DNA of 64,000 bases, taken from assembly GCF_006716485.1 (NCBI RefSeq), contig NZ_VFPD01000001.1, positions 2,586,008 to 2,650,007 on the forward strand, in the 5' to 3' direction. The translations under genes and the position numbers were made by a program. Origin of the DNA: Chryseobacterium aquifrigidense. Its GTDB lineage: Bacteria > Bacteroidota > Bacteroidia > Flavobacteriales > Weeksellaceae. Positions 1 through 6,670 of the stretch are shown piece after piece. The notes under the pieces were generated by a model. It saw nothing but the letters and a program-made list of their open reading frames with translations. It made no database searches and was not told where the DNA came from. Every line of letters starts with the position of its first letter. Position 1 is the stretch's first letter.

Positions 1-17
1 TCAAACAAAAATATAAT

Positions 18-90
18 GGTTTCTTAGCTCAGTTGGTAGAGCAATGGATTGAAAATCCATGTGTCCCTGGTTCGATTCCTGGAGAAACCA
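18..90 (+). tRNA. tRNA-Phe (GAA), copy 1
   Basis: A complete 73-nt cloverleaf. The acceptor stem GGTTTCT pairs with AGAAACC, followed by discriminator A. The anticodon stem ATGGA/TCCAT encloses the loop TTGAAAA, so the anticodon is GAA (Phe). The T-loop TTCGATT is present and no CCA is encoded beyond the stem. Its sequence is identical to the second copy at 1268-1340. Its promoter lies outside the window. Confidence 0.97.
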
Positions 91-95
91 CTTTA

Positions 96-127
96 AAACC
101 TCTAATTCATTTTAGAGGTTTTTTTGT
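96..127 (+). terminator. Intrinsic terminator of tRNA-Phe copy 1
   Basis: The inverted repeat AACCTCTAA/TTAGAGGTT with a short AT loop is followed directly by a run of seven T. The same hairpin, one base different in the loop, follows the second tRNA copy. Confidence 0.85.
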
Positions 128-322
128 TTTTATTCATTATGGTTCATGTTCAAATCTGAAATGGAAAAGTCCATTTTTAGTGCTTGAACTGTTGAGTATA
201 GTGCTTAGATGTTTTTCAGCACTTTATTCGAATAAACAGTCGTTCTGTAAGGTTAAAGAAAGCAGAACAGTGTTCCTTGAATGGGTCTACTATTCTGCCT
301 GATATTTAAATTCTGAATAAGC

Positions 323-727
323 TTAAGAAGGCCATGCTCCGAAATAAGAAGAATTCCCCAGATCTATCTGTTCTGCACTTACCACAAAACTGATATACAT
401 ACTGTTGTCATCTACAGCATCGAAATCTACCTCATGCTGGATTACATACCCGTTGTTCCACTTCAATGTTGTTAATGTTCCTTCTTCGTGAGATTTGTTG
501 AAAGTGATCTCTCCTACTGTAGGCTTATATTTTCCGTTCAGTAAACTTTCCAGGATGTCTGATTTATCAGTAGCTTCCACTGTGATTTTGATAAGAGCAT
601 TGGAAGGATCGGATGCTACACGTCCTGAAACGTCTGTAGATCTTGATACGCTGTAATTAAGCTTTAACAGCTTTTGTCCTTCACCGTTGTTGAATTTTAA
701 AATTCCTCTTGAATTTCTTTCTGCCAT
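323..727 (-). CDS. tssD: Type VI secretion system tube protein TssD (Hcp-like), orphan
   Basis: A 134-aa protein that I recognise as the Bacteroidetes TssD/Hcp family, which stacks as hexameric rings into the inner tube of the T6SS subtype iii found in this phylum. The family signature is seen in the stretches SRGILKFNNGEGQKLLKLNY, DPSNALIKITVEATDKSDIL and VIQHEVDFDAVDDNSMYISF; full family length, no signal peptide (Hcp proteins leave through their own machine). No tssB, tssC, vgrG or baseplate genes occur in this window, so this is an orphan tube gene either serving a T6SS elsewhere or carrying an effector function. It sits alone between two tRNA-Phe genes and has its own promoter at 780-807. 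Identification is confident; role as structural tube versus effector carrier is not resolved. Confidence 0.87.
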   Translation of the reverse strand: MAERNSRGILKFNNGEGQKLLKLNYSVSRSTDVSGRVASDPSNALIKITVEATDKSDILESLLNGKYKPTVGEITFNKSHEEGTLTTLKWNNGYVIQHEVDFDAVDDNSMYISFVVSAEQIDLGNSSYFGAWPS

Positions 728-1195
728 GATTGTAAATTTTAATGGTTAATATATTGTGATTGTTCGTTTTCTATATCACCAAATATAGATGTATTTGTAA
801 AAAGCAAATAGAGTTTATTATTAAATTTAAAAAAATGTCGTAATAGTACGACTAACACTTGTTAGGCTTATTATCTGTTATAAATCAAGTGTTTGCTACT
901 ATTTACAACTGAAATCGGAGTATTTTTATTGTCTGTTTAACATGATGTAAAGAAGCAACAATAGGTTCTCAAAATAGCCCTATAGAAAAAATCATCTGGC
1001 TCATCCTCTGTAAGCACAATAGTTTCTAAGGAAAATTTTAAAAATCAGCACTGAAAATCTTTTAATAAGGTTCTAGAAAAATTATATTCTAAAAAACAGA
1101 AAAAAATAAAACACACCAAAACACTGATGAACAATGCATTGAAGATATGACCCAGCTGTACCGGCACATTTATTCAAAAAAATTAACTGAAAAAC
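728..1195. other. Non-coding AT-rich spacer between tssD and tRNA-Phe copy 2
   Basis: Apart from the tssD promoter next to the gene, I see no convincing gene, tRNA or repeat in this AT-rich stretch. Six-frame reading gives only short frames without family resemblance. Confidence 0.6.
780..807 (-). promoter_or_regulatory. Promoter of tssD (Bacteroidetes -33/-7)
   Basis: Read on the minus strand, TTG at 805-807 is followed after 17 bp by TATATTTG (780-787), a perfect match to the Bacteroidetes -7 consensus TAnnTTTG. The ATG lies 52 bp downstream of it. Confidence 0.7.
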
Positions 1196-1226
1196 TTGCG
1201 CGGTATTATAAAATGTTATACTTTTG
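1196..1226 (+). promoter_or_regulatory. Promoter of tRNA-Phe copy 2
   Basis: TTG (1196-1198), a 20-bp spacer and TACTTTTG (1219-1226) match the Bacteroidetes -33/-7 promoter. The mature tRNA begins 41 bp downstream, leaving room for a 5' leader processed by RNase P. Confidence 0.75.
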
Positions 1227-1267
1227 CATCACTTTAAAACAACGAAGTAATAAACAAAAACATAAAT

Positions 1268-1340
1268 GGTTTCTTAGCTCAGTTGGTAGAGCAATGGATT
1301 GAAAATCCATGTGTCCCTGGTTCGATTCCTGGAGAAACCA
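1268..1340 (+). tRNA. tRNA-Phe (GAA), copy 2
   Basis: Identical in all 73 positions to copy 1, with the GAA anticodon in the loop TTGAAAA. Similarity continues about 15 bp upstream (AACAAAAA-type sequence) and through the terminator, so a unit of roughly 125 bp is duplicated around tssD. Confidence 0.97.
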
Positions 1341-1345
1341 CTTTA

Positions 1346-1377
1346 AAACCTCTAATTTATTTTAGAGGTTTTTTTGT
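1346..1377 (+). terminator. Intrinsic terminator of tRNA-Phe copy 2
   Basis: AACCTCTAA/TTAGAGGTT hairpin followed by seven T, the same as after copy 1 apart from one loop base. Confidence 0.85.
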
Positions 1378-1491
1378 GCTTATATGTTTTGGGATAATGC
1401 AAGTCAGGGGAAAAAATTATACAATCTCTTAATCCACCGAATGTGCATAGCCTACTTTTAAAACATATAGTTTTTCAAGCTTTCTCTACTG

Positions 1492-1513
1492 CCCCCGAGA
1501 CAAGCCTCGGGGG
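1492..1513. repeat. GC-rich perfect hairpin in AT-rich spacer
   Basis: The arms CCCCCGAG and CTCGGGGG enclose a 6-nt loop. The composition is very unlike the surrounding AT-rich spacer. It may be a dispersed intergenic element or a transcription barrier downstream of nagB (minus) and the tRNA (plus); no T-run adjoins it. Confidence 0.6.
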
Positions 1514-1554
1514 AGCTCTTTAGATCAAACTACTTCAACAATATCATTCTTAGC

Positions 1555-1645
1555 TTATTGCTGCTTTGAAGTTACGGCTGCAATACCGCCTTTCAATGGC
1601 TTCAGTTCTTCATCGCTTACCCAATATTCACTTAAGACATTATTT
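1555..1645 (-). pseudogene. Possible C-terminal coding relic downstream of nagB
   Basis: Directly after the nagB stop the minus strand stays open in another frame and ends at TAA (1555-1557). The tail includes SEYWVSDEELKPLKGGIAAV and looks like genuine protein sequence rather than random AT-rich translation, yet it has no start codon. I do not recognise the family. It could be the end of a deleted neighbour gene; it could also be chance. Confidence 0.25.
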
Positions 1646-3574
1646 TTAGAATTTCCACCTTACAAAAGCTTCCATGGCAGCGTAAGTAGCAAGTCCCATT
1701 TTATGATAAGTTTCTGCTGTTTCTCTGTTTCTTTCTTCTGCTCTCTGCCAGAATTCTCTCATGTCCGTCCCCTGGAATATGACTCCATCTTTTTGAGACT
1801 GATGCTTGAAAATCCCATAGCGTTTCTCCAAAATCTGGTCCGGGCTTAGTGGTACTGCCATTTCTATTTCTTCTATAGACCACTCTTTCCATGCTCCTCT
1901 GTATAGCCATAACCAGCAATCTTTCATGTATTCCTCCGATTTCAGATTTTTAACGGATTCAAAAACGGCATCTAAACACACCTTGTGGGTTCCATGAGGA
2001 TCTGCCAAATCACCAGCAGCATATATCTGATGTGGTTTTACCCTGTCTATTATATCGGTCACAATTTCTATATCTTCTGTACTCAAAGGTTTTTTTTCTA
2101 TTCTGCCTGTCTCATAGAAGGGCATTTCCAAAAAATGGATCTGGCTGTCTGGTATTCCCACATAATTGCAGGTGGACCTTGCTTCTCCTTTTCTTATCAG
2201 ACCCTTTATATGCCTTACTTCAGGAATGTCTATATCACTGTTTTTCTTATTTTGTAAAAATTTGATCGCTTTGTCAAAAATCTTTCGCGCTGCATTATTT
2301 TCTATGCCAAACATTTCATTGTAATCACACACAAAATTTGCAAACCGCAATGCTTCAGAATCTGCTACAGCTATATTACCTGAGGTTTGATAAGCAACAT
2401 GAACTTCATGCCCCTGCTGGTGCAGTCTTATGAACGTTCCCCCCATACTGATAATATCATCATCCGGATGCGGACTGAATATAAGAACTCTTTTCTTAGC
2501 CGGGGTTTTCCTTTCCGGTCTATTGGTATCATCTGCTCCTGGTTTACCGCCTGGCCACCCCGTTATGGTATGTTGTAATTTATTGAAAATCTGTATATTG
2601 ATATCATAAGCTGGTCCTTTATCCGCCAGCAAATCGCTCATCCCGTTTTCTATATAATCCGAATCGGTAAGCATTAATATCGGTTTTTTGATTTTTTGAG
2701 CTAACCCTAAAACTGCTTTCCGGATCAATGCATCAGTCCATTCTATTTTTTCTACCAGCCATGGAGTATTAATTCGGGTAAGTTTATGAGCGGCTGACTG
2801 ATCTAATACAAAAGTTGCGTTTTTGTGTTCCTGCAAATAGGAAGCCGGCACCAGATTGGTTACAGGACCTTCTACAGACTCTTTTATAATATTTGATTTA
2901 GATTCCCCCCACGCGAGCAGTATTACTCTTTTCGCTTCCATTATTTTCTTCACTCCCAATGTAATAGCAGTTCTGGGAGTATTTGACAGCCCTAAAAACT
3001 CATTGCTTGCCGCTACTCTTGTGATATGGTCTAATGCTACAAGACGGGTTTTGGAATTTTGTAAGGACCCTGATTCATTAAACCCGATATGACCATTGCC
3101 ACCAATACCCAGAATCTGCAAATCTATCCCTCCTACGGCTTCTATTTTAAGTTCGTATTCTGTACAATAATCTGCTATTTCCTCTTTAGATAATGTTCCG
3201 TCAGGAATGTGATAATTTTCAGGAAGGATATCTACTTTATCAAACAATAATTCTTTCATAAACCGAACGTAGCTATGTACGGAATCCGGTTCCATAGGAT
3301 AATATTCGTCAAGGTTGAAAGTAATGACGTTTTTGAAACTCAGGCCTTCTTCTCTGTGCATCCGTACCAATTCAGCGTATAAACTTTTAGGCGAGGAACC
3401 TGTAGCCAACCCTAAAATACAAGGTTGCTTTTGAGCTTGCTTTACACGTATAAGGTCTGAGATTTCTTTTGCTACGGATTTTGAAGCTGAAAGTGAATCC
3501 GTGAAAATAACTGTTTCTATCTTTTCAAATCTTTTTTCAAATCCTGTAGAGGAATCTATTGTGCTTTTTAACAT
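1646..3574 (-). CDS. nagB: Glucosamine-6-phosphate deaminase fused to a LmbE/PIG-L-type domain
   Basis: Converts glucosamine-6-phosphate to fructose-6-phosphate and ammonia in cytoplasmic amino-sugar catabolism. Residues 1 to about 270 are the NagB fold: GLATGSSPKSLY near 55-66, LDEYY at 88-92 and GIGGNGHIGFNE at 156-167, the conserved active-site stretches. The C-terminal half holds a LmbE/PIG-L deacetylase-like domain with the zinc-binding HPDDD at 369-373. The 642-aa two-domain form is the usual Bacteroidetes version and much longer than the roughly 266-aa E. coli enzyme. The second domain could act on N-acetylated sugars, but its substrate is unknown to me. The gene is monocistronic; the start at 3574 gives a normal N terminus. 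Confidence 0.93.
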   Translation of the reverse strand: MLKSTIDSSTGFEKRFEKIETVIFTDSLSASKSVAKEISDLIRVKQAQKQPCILGLATGSSPKSLYAELVRMHREEGLSFKNVITFNLDEYYPMEPDSVHSYVRFMKELLFDKVDILPENYHIPDGTLSKEEIADYCTEYELKIEAVGGIDLQILGIGGNGHIGFNESGSLQNSKTRLVALDHITRVAASNEFLGLSNTPRTAITLGVKKIMEAKRVILLAWGESKSNIIKESVEGPVTNLVPASYLQEHKNATFVLDQSAAHKLTRINTPWLVEKIEWTDALIRKAVLGLAQKIKKPILMLTDSDYIENGMSDLLADKGPAYDINIQIFNKLQHTITGWPGGKPGADDTNRPERKTPAKKRVLIFSPHPDDDIISMGGTFIRLHQQGHEVHVAYQTSGNIAVADSEALRFANFVCDYNEMFGIENNAARKIFDKAIKFLQNKKNSDIDIPEVRHIKGLIRKGEARSTCNYVGIPDSQIHFLEMPFYETGRIEKKPLSTEDIEIVTDIIDRVKPHQIYAAGDLADPHGTHKVCLDAVFESVKNLKSEEYMKDCWLWLYRGAWKEWSIEEIEMAVPLSPDQILEKRYGIFKHQSQKDGVIFQGTDMREFWQRAEERNRETAETYHKMGLATYAAMEAFVRWKF

Positions 3575-3814
3575 ATTAATTGGGTTTTGGGAATTACTAC
3601 CATTAAATTTATATATAGAATTTGTATTTCTAAATTTTTAATTACTATTTTTTCAGTCATAAGAATAGTATTTTCACATTTCACTATTTCTCATATCCGG
3701 ATTCTATTGTTTCTGGAGGTTTAAATTCTAATTGTTGAAACTTAGAAAAATGTATTATCTATCTGCTCTAATGTTTACGATACGATTGAAATTAAACCTA
3801 TCTTCAGAATGTTA

Positions 3815-3991
3815 TTATTCCCACAGATTCTCCGGATAAAGCTTTTTCATTCTTAATTCTGAAATACTTTTTTGTACAATTGCTTTATTTTCACGATAAG
3901 TAACTCCGAATCACCTGTCGTTAGACTGCCTCCGTATCTGCTGCCCATTCCGGCTGCTAAAACTATTGATGCAGGATGGTGATTTGTAATT
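3815..3991 (-). pseudogene. Internally deleted nucleotidyltransferase (MobA/NDP-sugar pyrophosphorylase type) relic
   Basis: On the minus strand one frame reads ASIVLAAGMGSRYGG, the N-terminal nucleotide-binding signature of this nucleotidyltransferase family. Immediately afterwards, in a different frame, the sequence reads FGVTYRENKAIVQ, then SELRMKKLYPENLWE and a stop at 3815-3817. That resembles the C terminus of the same family as I know it in Flavobacteriia. The central portion (more than 200 residues) is missing and the join shifts frame, so a large internal deletion left both ends. No ATG precedes the first part. It lies upstream of nagB on the same strand. Confidence 0.6.
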
Positions 3992-4497
3992 CAGAATGGA
4001 ATCTTAATAACACAAAACTTATCTATTTCCAATAAAAAACAAAGAAAACAGATACTACAGACATACACTACAAATAATAGTATTGACTTTCAATTACTTA
4101 CAATCATAAATTTAGATCGCTACGATTAAAATAATGAGTTTGTTTAAATTTTAAGACCGGAAAAGCACAAGGTCTTTTGAAAAATAATAAATAGTTAGAA
4201 GGCTTAATTTAAGCTCAAGTGCATTTTGCAGCAGGTTAAATAGAAAATAAGTCACCAATAAAAATTTTACTGAAAAGTGTATTAGTTCATTAATAAATGT
4301 ATTATACATCATTAATATAACAAAACATAAAACACTGAATAGCAAAACATTAAAATTACACAAGCATAACGTAGGATGGGTGTAGTAGGATTTTTTCTTC
4401 TTTTTAATTAATAATTTTCACATCTGAGAACAAATAATCAGAAAAAGAGAGGATGATGAAAAAATGTATCAGATGTTTTCCGAATACAGAACAAAAA
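3992..4497. other. AT-rich intergenic region without recognisable gene
   Basis: Between the nucleotidyltransferase relic and the LytTR regulator I see no credible gene. A 70-codon minus-strand frame (4151-4363) is rich in Phe, Leu and Ile, as random AT-rich sequence would be, and has no recognisable motif or promoter. Confidence 0.5.
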
Positions 4498-5259
4498 TTA
4501 TTTATTTAGCCAGCTTAAACATTCCGCAATCTGCATTTTGCTGATAAAAACTTCCGCATTCACTTCCGGTTCCGGAGAGAGTCTAAGTTCAACTTTCTGG
4601 CTGGAATGTTTGATAATTTCGGAAACTGCCTCTTTATTAATGATAAACTTTCGGTTTATTTTAAAGAAAATTTCAGGATTCAGCTTCTGAATAATATCTT
4701 TAATGGTATCGTCATAAATATAGGTCTGATGATCTTTTGTGGTCAGGAAAAGGTATTTCCCGGAGGCAAAAAAATAAGCAGTGTTATGTTCATCTATTGA
4801 TTTAAGCTTATTGCCTTCTCTTACCATAAAACGTTTCATTACCTCATCGTCTGCCTGTCGTAATGAGGACATCGATTTAAGAACCGGCTCAGGATCAAAA
4901 TTATTTCTTATGGAAATAAATTTTTGTAACGCTTTATGCAGATCTTCTTCTTCGAAGGGCTTCAGAAGATAATCAATGGTAAAATGCCTGAAGACTCTCA
5001 TGGCATATTCATCAAATGCAGTTATGAAAATAATCGGAGTAAAAAGCTCAACCTGTTCAAAGATTTCCAGGCTCATTCCATCACCAAGATGAATGTCCAT
5101 AAAGATAAGGTCTGCGGAATCTTTTTCAAAAAAGTCAATTGCCTGTTTTTTGGAACGAAGAATAACCGTCTCTGTAACAGGGACTATGCTCTGTGTATCT
5201 AAAAGATTTTTCAGATAATTTACAGCCAGCAGTTCATCTTCTATAATGGCAATTTTCAT
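4498..5259 (-). CDS. LytTR-family response regulator
   Basis: A 253-aa regulator. The receiver domain (1 to about 115) has the acidic cluster EDE at 7-9, phospho-acceptor D55 in IFMDIHLGDG, T80 and K100 in LLKPF. A LytTR DNA-binding domain occupies about 145-250 (FINRKFIINKEAV-type helix and strand core, KINRKFIINKEAVSEI). I chose the ATG at 5259 because the MKIAIIEDE start is the normal N terminus of the family and a promoter ends 8 bp upstream; an in-frame extension to 5367 would cross that promoter. The expected partner is the LytS-type kinase at 12711-14294, on the other side of the protease-SusCD operon. It probably binds the paired 12-bp repeats at 12668-12700. Confidence 0.9.
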   Translation of the reverse strand: MKIAIIEDELLAVNYLKNLLDTQSIVPVTETVILRSKKQAIDFFEKDSADLIFMDIHLGDGMSLEIFEQVELFTPIIFITAFDEYAMRVFRHFTIDYLLKPFEEEDLHKALQKFISIRNNFDPEPVLKSMSSLRQADDEVMKRFMVREGNKLKSIDEHNTAYFFASGKYLFLTTKDHQTYIYDDTIKDIIQKLNPEIFFKINRKFIINKEAVSEIIKHSSQKVELRLSPEPEVNAEVFISKMQIAECLSWLNK

Positions 5260-5266
5260 AACGGTG

Positions 5267-5294
5267 CAAAAGTACAAAAAAACCGCTGAAACAA
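5267..5294 (-). promoter_or_regulatory. Promoter of the LytTR regulator, near-leaderless
   Basis: On the minus strand TTG (5292-5294), a 17-bp spacer and TACTTTTG (5267-5274) form a full Bacteroidetes promoter. Only 7 bp separate the -7 element from the ATG at 5259, so the transcript should start at or within a few bases of the start codon. Confidence 0.75.
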
Positions 5295-5306
5295 TTAAGT
5301 TCAAGC
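5275..5306 (-). terminator. Intrinsic terminator of the protease-SusCD operon
   Basis: On the minus strand CCGCTTGAA pairs with TTTCAGCGG (one bulge), then a run of eight T follows. It lies 30 bp after the SusD stop and overlaps the promoter of the LytTR regulator, so the operon ends where regulator transcription begins. Confidence 0.8.
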
Positions 5307-5338
5307 GGCTTCCTCTGTATTGAATTTGATATGAAGTT

Positions 5339-6667
5339 CTATAAATTAGGGTTATTCTTCTTCGCACTCATTGGATATTCAATGGTATATCGCGGATCAT
5401 TCTGCTGAAGAATATACTCTTTGCCACTAATGGTATGGCTTATTTTTTTCTGATTTGCTCTTCTTAAGTCGAACCATCTTTGTCCTTCTAAAGCAAACTC
5501 CCGGAATCTTTCATCCAGAATAAAGGTCATAAATGTGGCAGAATCCATTGAAGATACTGTATTTTGTACAGAAGTGTATCCTTCCGGAGTATATCTGTTT
5601 TTTAATACTTTCAGAAGTGTTTCTTTAGCCTCTGTCAGTTTATTCAATTTTAACAATGCTTCAGATTTTATAAAGTACTGCTCTGCTGTTCTGAAAGACA
5701 CTTTGAACTCTAAACTTCCTCCTTTAATGACTTTATACTTACTACCATTTTTTTCAAAATACATGCCAAACCTTTTATCTGCGGTACTATTGTAAGAAGA
5801 AATAAGTTCCGGAGATACAAAAGATAAGTTTTTTATAGAATTATCCCATGTATTATCCAAAGCCATAATAGATTCCGGGGAAGCATAATGGTTAGGTGGG
5901 GTATTGACAGTGTTCAGATTGCTTAGATCACTTTTTACCGCCAGCACCTGATCTGCATAGTTCACAGCTTTGTTCCAGTCTCCTTCATAAAGTGCTGCTC
6001 TAGCTTCAAAAGCCAGCAATGCTGTTTTTGAGAACCTGTAATTAAGGCCTAATGCCTGCTTCTGCTCTACCATCAGATCTTCCGCCTTTTTAAGATCTGC
6101 ATGAACCTGATTGTATACTTCCTGTACAGAAGATGGTTTCAATACCTGCTCAAGATCAATTTCAAGATTGATTGGAACTCCTCTGTCTGTAGAAGCCGTA
6201 GCACTGTTGTAGGGCTTTCCGTATAGATTTACCATATCAAAATACAAATAGGCACGAAGAGCATAGGCTTCTGCTAAAATCTGATTTTTCTCCGGTGAAT
6301 CCTGCATGGTTTTGCTTCCTTCGATGATAATCTGATTCAGATAGAAATTCACGGAATAAAAGCTTACCCATGGAAATTCCGTAGAAGCCTGATCATTATT
6401 GGAATCTTTCCACATCGCAATTTCACGGTAGGAAATAAAATCTGCGGCATTGTCATCAATATTCACCTCATCGGTACGAAGGGCTACCAGAGATTTATGA
6501 ACTGGGTATTTTGAATAGGCAGAAGTAAGTACTTTTCTGTAGTCTTCAACTGTGGTAGGAATAACTTTTCCTTCAGGCTGAATATCCAGAAATCTGTCAC
6601 ATCCGATATTGATAAAGCTGATTGCTGCAAGAGCTATAATTGCTGTAATTTTTCTCATTTTTCTCAA
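5339..6667 (-). CDS. RagB/SusD-family nutrient-binding outer-membrane lipoprotein
   Basis: A 442-aa surface lipoprotein forming the lid of a SusCD importer. A lipoprotein signal peptide ends at INIGC (Cys23), followed by DRFLDIQPEGKV, the usual SusD N terminus. TPR-like helices (AEAYALRAYLYFDMVNLYGKP) and the C-terminal FILDERFREFALEGQRWFDL motif are present, the latter nearly invariant in SusD proteins. Its start lies 3 bp after the SusC stop, so the two are co-translated from one operon together with the upstream metalloprotease. It is somewhat shorter than the paralogues at 27.8 and 32.8 kb and clearly diverged from them. With a protease beside it the ligand is probably a peptide, which is inference. 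Confidence 0.92.
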   Translation of the reverse strand: MRKMRKITAIIALAAISFINIGCDRFLDIQPEGKVIPTTVEDYRKVLTSAYSKYPVHKSLVALRTDEVNIDDNAADFISYREIAMWKDSNNDQASTEFPWVSFYSVNFYLNQIIIEGSKTMQDSPEKNQILAEAYALRAYLYFDMVNLYGKPYNSATASTDRGVPINLEIDLEQVLKPSSVQEVYNQVHADLKKAEDLMVEQKQALGLNYRFSKTALLAFEARAALYEGDWNKAVNYADQVLAVKSDLSNLNTVNTPPNHYASPESIMALDNTWDNSIKNLSFVSPELISSYNSTADKRFGMYFEKNGSKYKVIKGGSLEFKVSFRTAEQYFIKSEALLKLNKLTEAKETLLKVLKNRYTPEGYTSVQNTVSSMDSATFMTFILDERFREFALEGQRWFDLRRANQKKISHTISGKEYILQQNDPRYTIEYPMSAKKNNPNL

Positions 6668-6670
6668 GTT

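Noticed and set aside
33..302. 89-codon plus-strand frame over the first tRNA gene
   Set aside because: It runs through the tRNA-Phe gene and its terminator; no family resemblance.
4151..4363. 70-codon minus-strand hydrophobic frame
   Set aside because: Composition matches random AT-rich DNA; no promoter, no motif; treated as spacer.
4498..5367. Longer start of the LytTR regulator at 5367
   Set aside because: The extra 36 codons cover the terminator and promoter; the N terminus MKIAIIEDE at 5259 is the family start.
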